DNA from: Alentia gelatinosa
Lineage: Eukaryota; Annelida; Polychaeta; Phyllodocida; Polynoidae
Assembly: GCA_950022655.1 (NCBI GenBank)
Contig: OX465580.1
Location: 95,622,797-95,686,796 of the forward strand
DNA length: 64,000 nucleotides
Direction of reading: 5' to 3'
Position 1 is the first letter of the stretch; each line of letters begins with the position of its first letter. The notes under the pieces are model-generated. The model worked only from the letters and a program-made list of their open reading frames with translations. It searched no databases and was not told the DNA's origin. The position numbers were made by a program, and so were the translations under genes. Positions 20,319 through 30,907 of this stretch are shown here, one piece after another.

Positions 20319-20720
20319 GTAACACAGGTGAGACGGATTGGCACATCATTTCAAGGACCACAAAAATAAAGGACATCACAAACCACAATGTGACATGCAA
20401 CAGCTCAAACCTCATATATTGCATTGAGTGCAAAACATACGAGATGCAATACGTGGGTCACACAAAATGAAGAATCAGAGATCGTATCTACGAACATCTG
20501 AGAAACATCCAGCAAACAGGAAACAAAATGATGTCCTGCTCTACTTCAACCATGGCACAGAAGATGTCAAAGTCTACATATTGGACCTCATCTTCAGTCA
20601 CCCTAAGGAAAAAAGGGCAGGTGCCATCACGGATAAGATTGAATTCAACTGGATTCATTGCCTGAAAAGTCAATCCCCATAAGGACTGAACACAACGGAC
20701 AATCAAACCAAGTTCTCAAC
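20319..20720 (+). pseudogene. Penelope-like element, GIY-YIG endonuclease fragment
   Basis: Frames with small shifts read TTKIKDITNHNVTCNSSNLIYCIECKTYEMQYVGHTK. This is the Cys-rich linker and a GIY-YIG nuclease start (LIY for GIY, YVG for YIG). RIRDRIYEHLRNIQQTGN and VYILDLI...KRAGAITDKIEFNWIHCLKSQSP follow, with the glutamate of the nuclease core in IEFNWI. This domain is found C-terminal to RT in Penelope elements. The strand matches the RT fragment at 13.2-14.0 kb, and the break coincides with a transposon edge, so both probably belong to one element; the intervening linker is missing. Confidence 0.8.
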
Positions 20721-21966
20721 ATCGATGGCGAATAACTCACCGCCAGTCAAGAGAACCAGTATGAACAGATTTTGATTGAATCATTTGTACAAGTCGAAAC
20801 TAACCCCATCACAAAAATTACTGGGAGATGGATAGTAAAGATGACTACGTACTGGTTTATTTATTGTATTTTGATTATACGACCACCACCTCTTTTTGAT
20901 GCCAGATCGTCACACCTGATGAATCTCAGTAAGAAACAAAACCAGGAGACAGGAGGGGTCCGGGATGGGGTGCCCAGAGACAAAAAGGGCTCCAAACCTG
21001 AGATAAAACAAATTTTTCAGCATTTTGCAACTCGAAAAAAATATTTCTGCTTTTAGAGCCTATATAGAACAAAACTACCTGGTTTGAGGCGCACACAGCA
21101 GATACCGAGTAGGATCTGACCCGACCAACCCCTATGTCGTAGCTGAGCACAGACAGGGGTTTGTTGCCAATCTACGCTGTATGCCTCAGTCTCCAGAGCA
21201 AGCGCTACGTTATTGAATGGGCTACCAGCATATTACTCAATGGATTATCATTCGGCGTGACACATGAACCCGGAGCGGTGCAGTGTCCTGTCTCTGCTTG
21301 TTCACGAGTGCTGGTCGATTGTCATTCGTGACTTGTAGTGAACAGCATCGTATCATGGTCTCAGAGGCTGATCTCAGGGTGAAGAGATCAGAAAACAGTA
21401 TGAAGGTCTGTTTTTGGTATTGCTAAACATAAATGATAACATACGAAGATCAGCTAACTGTAGAGCTACATAAAAGAATAGCATGTTCGAGTTTGCTCTC
21501 CAGGAGATTCTGACTCAAGTCGCACATCAGTCTTCAAGCATAGTTCTGGTATGTCTCTATGTGGGGGAGAAACTGCAAGCGGATCCAACAGAATTCTAGC
21601 GTTTTATATGTGGTAGGTAATTAGAATACTTCCCTAAAACATTAACATATTTCGCCACGCCCTCTAGTGGGAAACCAGGCTGTAGTATGTCCCGTTGTCG
21701 CCAGGGTCAGCCGCTTGGGCCATGTAATATCATATGTTTTCTGTTGCCTCAATTTATTTTGTAACGTCCTTCATTCACAGCTTAAAGTAAGAGCAGCATA
21801 GCTTTATTACTGGATTAACAAAGTAACAAATTATCTTTTCCTGACGTATTATATGTTTTGGGTATATGGGGTAATACTATTACTAGAAACAAGTAACAGA
21901 TAAACACCCGTTGTTGACGGAACAGCGCTAATACAAAAAATAGGGAAAAACATGTACCAAATGGGA
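20721..21966. other. no recognised gene between the Penelope relic and the foldback element
   Basis: The first 200-300 bp may be Penelope 3' sequence. The rest has no coding or repeat signature. Confidence 0.4.
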
Positions 21967-22110
21967 CTGTGCGGTCCATAACTATCAAAAATGTCCATAA
22001 CTATCAAAAAAGACTTGGTTTGAGACTTATGGACATTCGTCATGTCCATAACTATCAAAATGTCCATAAGTATCAAAAAATGTCCATAACTATCAAAACC
22101 TGCTTAAACA
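21967..22110 (+). repeat. outer terminal repeats, left arm
   Basis: About five spaced copies of TCCATAACTATCAAAA, including a GACTTGGTTTGAGACTTATG spacer. The same order is found inverted at 39405-39540. Confidence 0.9.
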
Positions 22111-22189
22111 AATGCGTTACCCATTTGCGTTACATTGAGTTACTCAAGCCACATTACGCTACCTAAGAAAACGTTACTGATCTGGTATC

Positions 22190-22625
22190 ATTACAGTTAC
22201 CGCGTTACCGTCACGATTCTAACCCCGTTATCATGTTACCGTTACTGCATTACTGTTCTAACCGGGTTACCATTCCAACCCCATAACAGCATACTGTTAC
22301 CATTCTAACCCAGTTACCGCGTTGGCGTTATGCGTTGCCGTTCTAACCGCGTTACCATACTAACCGCGTTACGCGTTACCGTTCTAACCGCGTTACCATA
22401 CTAACCGCGTTACGCGTTACCGTTCTAACCGCGTTACATTCTAACCGCGTTACGCGTTACCGTTCTAACCGCGTTACATTCTAACCGCGTTACGCGTTAC
22501 CGTTCTAACCGCGTTACATACTAACCGAGTTACGCGTTACCGTTCTAACCGCCTTACATTTTAACCGCGTTATGCGTTACCGTTCTAAACGCGTTACATA
22601 CTAACCCCTTTACGCGTTACCATGC
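22190..22625 (+). repeat. 40-bp tandem repeat, left arm
   Basis: Unit of 24+16 bp built from CGCGTTAC, GCGTTACCGTTCTAAC and CGCGTTACATTCTAAC, more degenerate towards the outside. Mirrored at 38826-39245. Confidence 0.9.
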
Positions 22626-22980
22626 TAATCATAGAAACGTGGTCAACTGCAATGGTACCAGAGACGGACGATTACTACGTTAATAATGGTCGTAGAAACA
22701 CGAAATAAAAAACAGAGGATAGGTTTCAACCCCCCACACACATCTAAGATTTTTTAATTTTTAATTTTTCAAGATTTCAATTTTTTAACTATACATAATA
22801 TACCGGTACGGTATAGACTTGCATAGGCCTATATATTACACTTGTACACATATTACATATTCAATAACTACCAGCTCATAACCCTTCTCATAACTTATCG
22901 ATGTCAATATAAGGAACAATAATAACTACAAATAACACTTACAACTATGATTAAAAATGATTCAATTATATTTGTTGGAA
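22626..22980 (+). other. spacer inside left foldback arm
   Basis: The first 25 bp (GCTAATCATAGAAACGTGG) have an inverted counterpart at about 38800-38825. The remainder is AT-rich with no gene. Confidence 0.6.
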
Positions 22981-25900
22981 TTTCCTCCGCCATACTGCCC
23001 ATCTACCATACTTTCCCTCAACCATACTGCCCCTCCACCATACTGCCCCTCCACTATACTGCCCTTTTCCCACACTGCCCCTCCACCATACTGCCCCTCT
23101 ACTACACTGCCCCTCCACCATACTGCCCCTCCACTATACTGTCCCTCCATCATACTGCCCCTCTCCAATACTGCCCCTCTACTACACTGCCCCTCCATCA
23201 TACTGTCCCTCAACCATACTGCCTCTTTCCCACACTGCCCCTCCACCATATACTTCCCCTCGACTATACTGTCCCTCCTCGACTATACTGTCCCTCCTCC
23301 ATACTGCATCTCCACCATACTGCCCTTCTACTACACTGCCCCTCCACAATAAAGCCCCTCTATCATACTGCCCCTCCACCATGCTGCCCCTCTCCCATAC
23401 TGCCCCTCTACTATACTGCCCCTCCACCATACTGCCCCTCCACCATACTGTCCCCCCGCCATACTGCCCCTCTACTATATTGCCCCTCCACCATACTGCC
23501 CCTCCACCATACTGTCCCTCCGCCATACTGCCCCTCTACTATATTGCCCCTCCACCATGCTGCCCCTCCATCATACTGCCCCTCCACCATACTGCCCCTC
23601 CACCATACTGCCCCTCCACCAAGCTGCCCCTCTATCATACTTTCCCTCAACCAAACTGCCCCTCTACCATACCTTCCTTTAACCATACTGCCCCTCAACC
23701 ATGCTGCCCCTCCACTATACTGCCCCTTTCCCACACTGCCCCTCCAACATACTGCCCCTCTACTACACTGCCCCTCCACCATACTGCCCCTCCACCATAC
23801 TGTCCCTCCACCATACTGTCCCTCCACCCTACTGCCCCTCTCCAATACTGCCCCTCTACTACACTGCCCCTCCACCATACTGTCCCTCAACCATACTGCC
23901 TCTTTCCCACACTGCCCCTCCACCATACTGCCCCTCGACTATACTGGCCCTCCACCATACTGCCTCTCCACCATACTTCCCCTCTACTACACTGCCCCTC
24001 CACAATACTGCTCCTCTATCATACTGGCCCTCCACCATGCTCCCCCTCTCCCATACTGCCCCTCTACTATACTGCCCCTCCACGATACTGTCCCTCCGCC
24101 ATACTGCTCCTCTACTATATTGCCCCTCCACCATACTGCCCCTCCGCCATGCTGCCCCTCCACCATACTGCCCCTCCACCAAGCTGCCCCTCCACCATGC
24201 TGCCCCTCCACCATGCTGCCCCTCCATCATACTGCCCCTCCACCATACTGCCCCTCTATCATACTGCCCCTCCACCATACTGCCCCTCAACCATACTGCC
24301 CCTCTATCATACTGTCCCTCCACCATACTGCCCTTTCCCATGCTGCCCCTCTACTTTACTGCCCCTCAACCATACTGCCCCTCCACCATACTGTCCCTCC
24401 GCCATACTGCCCCTCCACTTTATTGCCCCTCCACCATACTGCCCCTCCACCATGCTGCCCCTCCACCATACTGCCCGTCTACCAAGCTGCCCCTCTACCA
24501 TACTTTCCCTCAACCATACTGCCCCTCTACCATACCTTCCTTTAACCATACTGCCCCTCCACAATGCTGCCCCTCCACTTTACTGCCCCTTTCCCACACT
24601 GCCCCTCCACCATACTGCCCCTCTACTACACTGCCCCTCCACCATACTGCCCCTCTCCTATACTGCCCCTCTACTACACTGCCCCTCCACCATACTGCCC
24701 CTCCACCATACTGTCCCTCCACCATACTGCCCCTCTCCAATACTGCCCCTCTACTACACTGCCCCTCCACCATACTGTCCCTCAACCATACTGCCTCTTT
24801 CCCACACTGCCCCTCCACCATACTTCCCCTCGACTATACTGTCGCTCCACCATACTGCCTCTCCACCATACTGCCCTTCTACTACACTGCCCCTCCACAA
24901 TAAAGCCCCTCTATCATACTGCCCATCCACCATGCTGCCCCTCTCCCATACTGCCCCTCTACTATACTGCCCCTCCACCATACTGCCCCTCCACCATACT
25001 GTCCCTCCGCCATACTGCCCCTCTACTATATTGCCCCTCCACCATACTGCCCCTCCACCATACTGCCCCTCCACCATACTTCCCCTCGACTATACTGTCG
25101 CTCCACCATACTGCCTCTCCACCATACTGCCCTTCTACTACACTGCCCCTCCACAATAAAGCCCCTCTATCATACTGCCCCTCCACCATGCTGCCCCTCT
25201 CCCATACTGCCCCTCCACTTTATTGCCCCTCCACCATACTGCCCCTCCACCATGCTGCCCCTCCACCATACTGCCCGTCCACCAAGCTGCCCCTCTACCA
25301 TACTTTCCCTCAACCATACTGCCCCTCTACCATACCTTCCTTTAACCATACTGCCCCTCCACCATGCTGCACCTCCACTTTACTGCCCCTTTCCCACACT
25401 GCCCCTCCACCATACTGCCCCTCTACTACACTGCCCCTCCATCATACTGCCCCTCTCCTATACTGCCCCTCTACTACACTGCCCCTCCACCATACTGCCC
25501 CTCCACCATACTGTCCCTCCACCATACTGCCCCTCTCCAATACTGCCCCTCTACTACACTGCCCCTCCACCATACTGTCCCTCAACCAACTGCCTCTTTC
25601 CCACACTGCCCCTCCACCATACTTCCCCTCGACTATACTGTCGCTCCACCATACTGCCTCTCCACCATACTGCCCTTCTACTACACTGCCCCTCCACAAT
25701 ACTGCCCCTCTATCATACTGCCCCTCCGCCATGCTGCCCCTCTCCCATACTGCCCCTCTACTATACTTTGCAAATTGACTAAGTTATCGCGTTATCGTTA
25801 CCGCTGTGCGGCCAAATCGCCACCTATGCTGTCCCTCCACCATACTGTCCCTCAACAATACTGTCCCTCAACCATACTGCCCCTCCACCATACTGCCCCT

Positions 25901-26810
25901 CCACCATACTGTCCCTCTGCCATACTGCCCCTCTACTATATTGCCCCTCCACCATACTGCCCCTCCACCATGCTGCCCCTCTACTACACTGCCCCTCCAC
26001 CATACTGTCTCTCAACCATACTGCCTCTTTCCCACACTGCCCCTCCACCATACTTCCCCTCGACTATACTGTCGCTCCACCATACTGCCTCTCCACCATA
26101 CTGCCCTTCTACTACACTGCCCTTCCACAATACTGCCCCTCTATCATACTGCCCCTCTACCATGCTGCCCCTCTCCCATACTGCCCCTCTACTATACTTT
26201 GCAAATTGACTAAGTTATCACGTTATCGTTACCGCTGTGCGGCCAAATCGCCACCTATGCTGTCCCTCCACCATACTGTCCCTCAACAATACTGTCCCTC
26301 AACCATACTGCCCCTCCACCATACTGCCCCTCCACCATACTGTCCCTCTGCCATACTGCCCCTCTACTATAGTGCCCCGCTACCATACTGCCCCTCCACC
26401 ATGCTGCCCCTCCATCATACTGCCCCTCCACCATACTGCCCCTCCACCAAGCTGCCCCTCCACCATGCTGCCCCTCCACCATGCTGCCCCTCCACCATGC
26501 TGCCCCTCCATCATACTGTCCCTCCACCATACTGCCCCTCTATCATACTGCCCCTCCACCATACTGTCCCTTCACCATACTGCCCCTCTATCATACTGTC
26601 CCTCCACCATACTGCCCCTTTCCCATGCTGCCCCTCTACTAGACTGCCCCTCCACTATACTGCCCCTCCACCATACTGCCCCTCTCCCATGCTGCCCCTA
26701 CACAATACTGCCCCTCTCCCATATTGCCCCTCTAAGTACTACACTGCCCCTCCACTATACTGCCCCTTCACCATACTGCCCCTCTACCATACTGCCCCTC
26801 CACTATACTA
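22981..26810 (+). repeat. 16-bp satellite, pyrimidine-rich strand, with higher-order repeats
   Basis: The unit is CCATACTGCCCCTCCA with many one-base variants (TGTCCC, TATACTG, ATGCTG). Three units make 48 bp, so all frames stay open and read as a Pro/Tyr/Cys/His-rich 16-residue repeat; these ORFs are not genes. Blocks of several hundred bp recur, including an almost exact 431-bp duplication (25804 and 26235 mark the same point). A module TTTGCAAA...GTTATCGCGTTATCG then CTGTGCGGCC breaks the array at 25766-25830 and 26197-26262. Confidence 0.95.
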
Positions 26811-27375
26811 CCCTACATCCTACATCTCCACATCCATGCATCCTACATCCCCACATCCTACATTCCCACATCTCCACATCCATTTTTCCTACATCCCTAC
26901 ATCCTACTTTCACACATCTCTACATCCCTACATCCCGACATCCCTACATCCCTTCATCCCCATATCCTACATCCCCACATCCCTACATCCCCACATCCTA
27001 CATCCCCACATTCCTACATCCTACATCCATACATCCTACTTTCCCACATCCCTACATCTGCACATCCCTAAATCACTACATCCCAACATCCCTGCATCAT
27101 TACATCCATACATACCCACATCCTACTTCCTACAATTCCACATCCCTACATCCCTACATCCCTATATCTCCACATCCATACATCCTATATCCCTACATCC
27201 TACATCTCCACATCCATATATCCATACATCCCCACATCCTACTTCCCCACATCCCAACATCCCTACATCATTACATCATTACATCACTACATCCTACTTC
27301 CCAACATCCCACATCCCCACATCTCAACATCTATACATCCTACATCCCCACATCTCCACATCCATACATCCCCAC
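26811..27375 (+). repeat. 8-bp satellite (TACATCCC), pyrimidine-rich strand
   Basis: Runs of TACATCCC/TACATCC variants. The array ends in CCCCACATTACGTGGGG at 27370-27386, where the strand sense flips. Confidence 0.95.
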
Positions 27376-27690
27376 ATTACGTGGGGATGTATGGATATAT
27401 GCATGTGAAGATGTAGGATATAGGGATGTAGGGTGTATGCATGTGGAGATGTGGGGATGTAGGATGTATAGATGTGGAGATGAGGGATGTATGATGTAGG
27501 GATGTGGGGATGTAGGATGTCGGAAGTAGGATGTAGGGATGTAATGATGTAGGATGTGGGGAAGTAGGATGTGGGGATGTATGGATATATGGATGTGGAT
27601 ATATGGATGTGGAGATGTAGGATGTAGGATATATGGAGGTGGAGATGTAGGGATGTAGGATGTGGGGATATAGGATGTGGGGATGTATGG
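27376..27690 (-). repeat. 8-bp satellite, inverted arm
   Basis: GGGATGTA variants, the reverse complement of the preceding array, forming a hairpin with it. Confidence 0.95.
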
Positions 27691-27965
27691 ATGTAGTATG
27701 GTGGAGGGGCAGTATGATAGAGGGGCAGCATGGTGGAAGGGCAGCATGGTGGAGGGGGAGCTCGGTGGAGGGGCAGTATGGTGGAGGGGCAGTATAGTAG
27801 AGGGGCAGTATGGTAGAGGACAGTATGGTTGAGGGACAGTATGGTGGAGGGGCAGTATGGTTAAGGGACAGTATGGTGGAGGGGCAGTATGTTTGAGGGA
27901 CAGTATGGTGGAGGGGTAGTGTGGCTAAGGGACAGTATGGTGGAGGGTAAGTATAGTGGAGGGGG
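27691..27965 (-). repeat. 16-bp satellite, purine-rich strand
   Basis: GGGGCAGTATGGTGGA variants, the reverse complement of the 22981-26810 unit. Confidence 0.95.
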
Positions 27966-28353
27966 GTGGCCGTTGCACACAAAATTATCGTACGTAATAA
28001 CGCACGTACGTATACGTACGTGCGTTAGTGTTGCACAAATTCCAGTTTAGCCCTAAGACAAAAGCCGTACGTACGTTCATGGGTGTACGTGCGATCAAAC
28101 CCGTTGCATAAATCCATTAACGCACGTAGACCTCACGTAGTGTGCACTTTTTTATCGCACGTAGAGGGGTGTTGCACAAAACCAGTACGTACGATATTCG
28201 ATACTTAAAGCAAGTGGTTCTGCGTGAGTTAGCATTGCACACTTGGCCCACTACGTACGATATACGTACCTACGAGCGTTTTATCGCACGTACTGCTACG
28301 ATAACCCATGTAGGTCTCGTAGGGTTTGCAAAGTTATCGCGTTATCGTTACCG
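27966..28353. repeat. ACGT-rich palindromic spacer module
   Basis: Contains a perfect 30-bp palindrome at 27998-28027 (half-site TAACGCACGTACGTA), many CACGTACGT motifs and repeated GTTGCACAAA. It ends TTTGCAAAGTTATCGCG. A second copy lies at 35351-35738 with few changes. Small ORFs across it are not convincing. Confidence 0.8.
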
Positions 28354-28985
28354 CTGTGCGGCCCAATCGCCACCTATGCTGTCCCTCCACCATACTGTCA
28401 CTCAACAATACTGTCCCTCAACCATACTGCCCCTCCACCATACTGTCCCTCAACTATACTGCCCCTCCACCATACTGCCCCTTTCCCACACTGCCCCTCT
28501 ACTACACTGCCCCTTCACCATACTGCCCCTCCACCATACTGTCCCTCCAACATACTGCCCCTCTCCAATACTGGCCCTCTACTACACTGCCCCTCCTCCA
28601 TACTGTCCCTCAACCATACTGCCCCTTTCCCACACTGCCCCTCCACCATACTGCCCCTCCACTATACTGTCCCTCCACCATACTGTCTCTCCACCATACT
28701 AACCCTCTACCAGACAACCCCTCCACCATACTGCCCCTCCTCCATACTGTCCCTCCACCATACTCCACCATACCCCACCATGCTATCATACTGCCCTCCA
28801 CCATACTACCCCTTTCCCATACTGCCCCTCTACTACACCACTTCTCAACTATACTGCCCCTCCACCATACTGCTCCTCTCCCATACTGCCCCTCCACCAT
28901 ACTGCCCCTTTCCCATACTGCCCCTCCACTATACTGCCCCTTCGCCATACTGCCCCTCTACCATACTGCTCCTCCACTATACTAC
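28354..28985 (+). repeat. CTGTGCGG module plus 16-bp satellite (first duplication copy)
   Basis: CTGTGCGGCC and the ATCGCCACCTATGCTGTCCC link precede the 16-bp array. The CTGTGCGG start matches the outermost terminus of the whole element. Confidence 0.9.
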
Positions 28986-29370
28986 CCTACATCCTACATC
29001 CCTACATCCTACATCCCCACATCCATTTATCCTACATCCCTACAGCCTACATCCCCACATCACTACATCCATACATCCCCACATCCTACATCCCCACATC
29101 TCCACCTCCATATATCCTACATCCTACATCCCTACATCCTAGATCTCCACATCCATATATCCATACATCCTCACATCCTACTTCCCCATATCCCTACATC
29201 ATTACATCCCTACATCCTACTTCCCACATCCTACATCCCCACATCCCTACATCATACATTCCTTCATCTCCACATCTATACATCCTACATCCCCACATCT
29301 CCACATGCATACATCCTACATCCCTACATCCTACATCTCCACATGCATATATCCATACATCCCCACGTCA
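28986..29370 (+). repeat. 8-bp satellite, pyrimidine-rich strand (second block)
   Basis: Ends at CCCCACGTCATGTGGGG (29363-29379), another strand-switch palindrome. Confidence 0.95.
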
Positions 29371-29785
29371 TGTGGGGATGTATGGATGTGGGGATGTAGG
29401 ATGTATAGATGTGGAGATGTAGGGATGTGGGGATGTGGGAAGTAGGATGTGGGGATGTATGGATGTACTGATGTAGGGATGTTGGGATGTAGTGATTTAG
29501 GGATGTGCAGATGTAGGGATGTGGAAAAGTAGGATATAGGATGTATGGATGTGGAGATGTAGGATGTGGGGATGTAGGATGTAGGGATGTGGGGATGTAG
29601 GATGTAGGATGTAGGGATATGGGGATGTAGGATGTGGGGATGTAGGCATGTAGGCATGTGGGGATGTAGGCATGTAGGGATGTGGGAAAGTAGGATGTAA
29701 GGATGTAGGAAAAATGGATGTGGAGATGTGGGAATGTAGGATGTAGGGATGAAGGATGTATGGATGTGGAGATGTAGGATGTAGG
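29371..29785 (-). repeat. 8-bp satellite, inverted arm (second block)
   Basis: GGGATGTA variants running to the purine-rich 16-bp array. Confidence 0.95.
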
Positions 29786-30907
29786 GTAGTATAGTGGAGG
29801 GGCAGTATGGTAGAGGGGCAGTATGGTGGAGGGGCAGTATAGTGGAGGGGCAGTCTAGTAGAGGGGCAGTATAGGAAAGGGGCAATATGGTGGAGGGACA
29901 GTATGATAGAGGGGCAGTATGGTAGAGGGACAGTATGGTGGAGGGGTATTATGATTGAGGGGCAGTATGGTGGCGGGGCAGTATGATGGAGGGGCAGCAT
30001 GGTGGAGGGGCAGTATGGGAGAGGGGCAGTATGGTGGAGGGGCAGTATAGTGGAGGGGCAGTGTAGTACTTAGAGGGGCAATATGGGAAAGGGGCAGTAT
30101 TGTGTAGTACTTAGAGGGGCAAAATGGGAAAGAGGCAGTATTGTGTAGGGGCAGTATGGCAGAGGGGCAGTGTGGTGGAGGGGCAGTATAGTGGAGGAGC
30201 AGTCTAGTAGAGGGGCAGTATGGGAATGGGGCAATATAGGTGAGGGGCAATATGGCGGAGGGACAGTATGGTGGAGGGGTAGTATGGGAGAGGGGCAGTA
30301 TAGTAGAGGGGCAGTATGGTGGAGAGGCAGTATGATAGAGGGGCAGTATTGTGGAGGGACAGTGTAGTAGAAGGGCAGTATGCTGGTGAGGCAGTATGGT
30401 GGAGGGACAGTATAGTCGAGGGGCAGTATGGTGGAGGGGCAGTGTAGTAGAGGGGCAGTATTGGAGAGGGGCAGTATGGTGGAGTGACAGTATCGTGGAG
30501 GAGCAGTATGGTGGAGGGGCAGTGTAGTAGAGGGGCAATATGGGAGAGGGGCAGCATGGTGGAGGGGCAGTGTAGTAGAGGGGCACTGTAGTAGAGGGGC
30601 AGTATGAGAGAGGGCCAGTATGGTGGAGGGGCAGTGTAGCAGAGGGGCAGTATGGTGGAGGGTTAGTGTGGGAAAGGGGTAGTATAGTGGAGGGGCAGCA
30701 TGGTGGTGGGGCAGTATGGTTGAAGGAAGGTATGGTTGAGGGGCAGTATGGTTGAGGGAAAGTATGGTAGAGGGGCAGCTTGGTGGAGGGGTAGTATGGT
30801 GGAGGGGCAGCATGGTGGAGGGGCAGTATGGTGGAGGGGCAGTGTAGTATAGGGGCATTATAGTAGAGGGGCAGTATGGTAGAGGACAGTATGGTTGAGG
30901 GACAGTA
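29786..30907 (-). repeat. 16-bp satellite, purine-rich strand, ending at the LINE tail
   Basis: GGGGCAGTATGGTGGA variants. It stops abruptly at a 17-T run. The equivalent array in the second duplication copy continues past this point (38404-38560). Confidence 0.95.

Noticed and set aside
20912..20940. Hammerhead ribozyme in the Penelope 3' region (CTGATGA then GAAAC)
   Set aside because: The core words are present, but the bases between them cannot form stem II, and stems I and III are not evident.
22190..22625. CRISPR array
   Set aside because: The repeats are contiguous, with no unique spacers, in an animal genome with mirrored copies; this is a tandem satellite.
22947..26213. ORFs of up to 592 codons (Pro/Tyr/Cys/His-rich) in the satellite
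   Set aside because: The 16-bp unit lacks stops in all frames on both strands, and three units equal 48 bp, so long repetitive ORFs arise automatically. No start context, domain or promoter supports them.
28142..28702. 186-codon ORF starting in the ACGT spacer, duplicated at 35527
   Set aside because: The two copies are identical because the DNA is duplicated; most of the ORF is satellite and the first part has no family signature.
26811..30900. His/Pro/Tyr-rich ORFs over the 8-bp arrays
   Set aside because: Same artefact with an 8-bp unit (24 bp gives 8 codons); they also run through strand-switch points.
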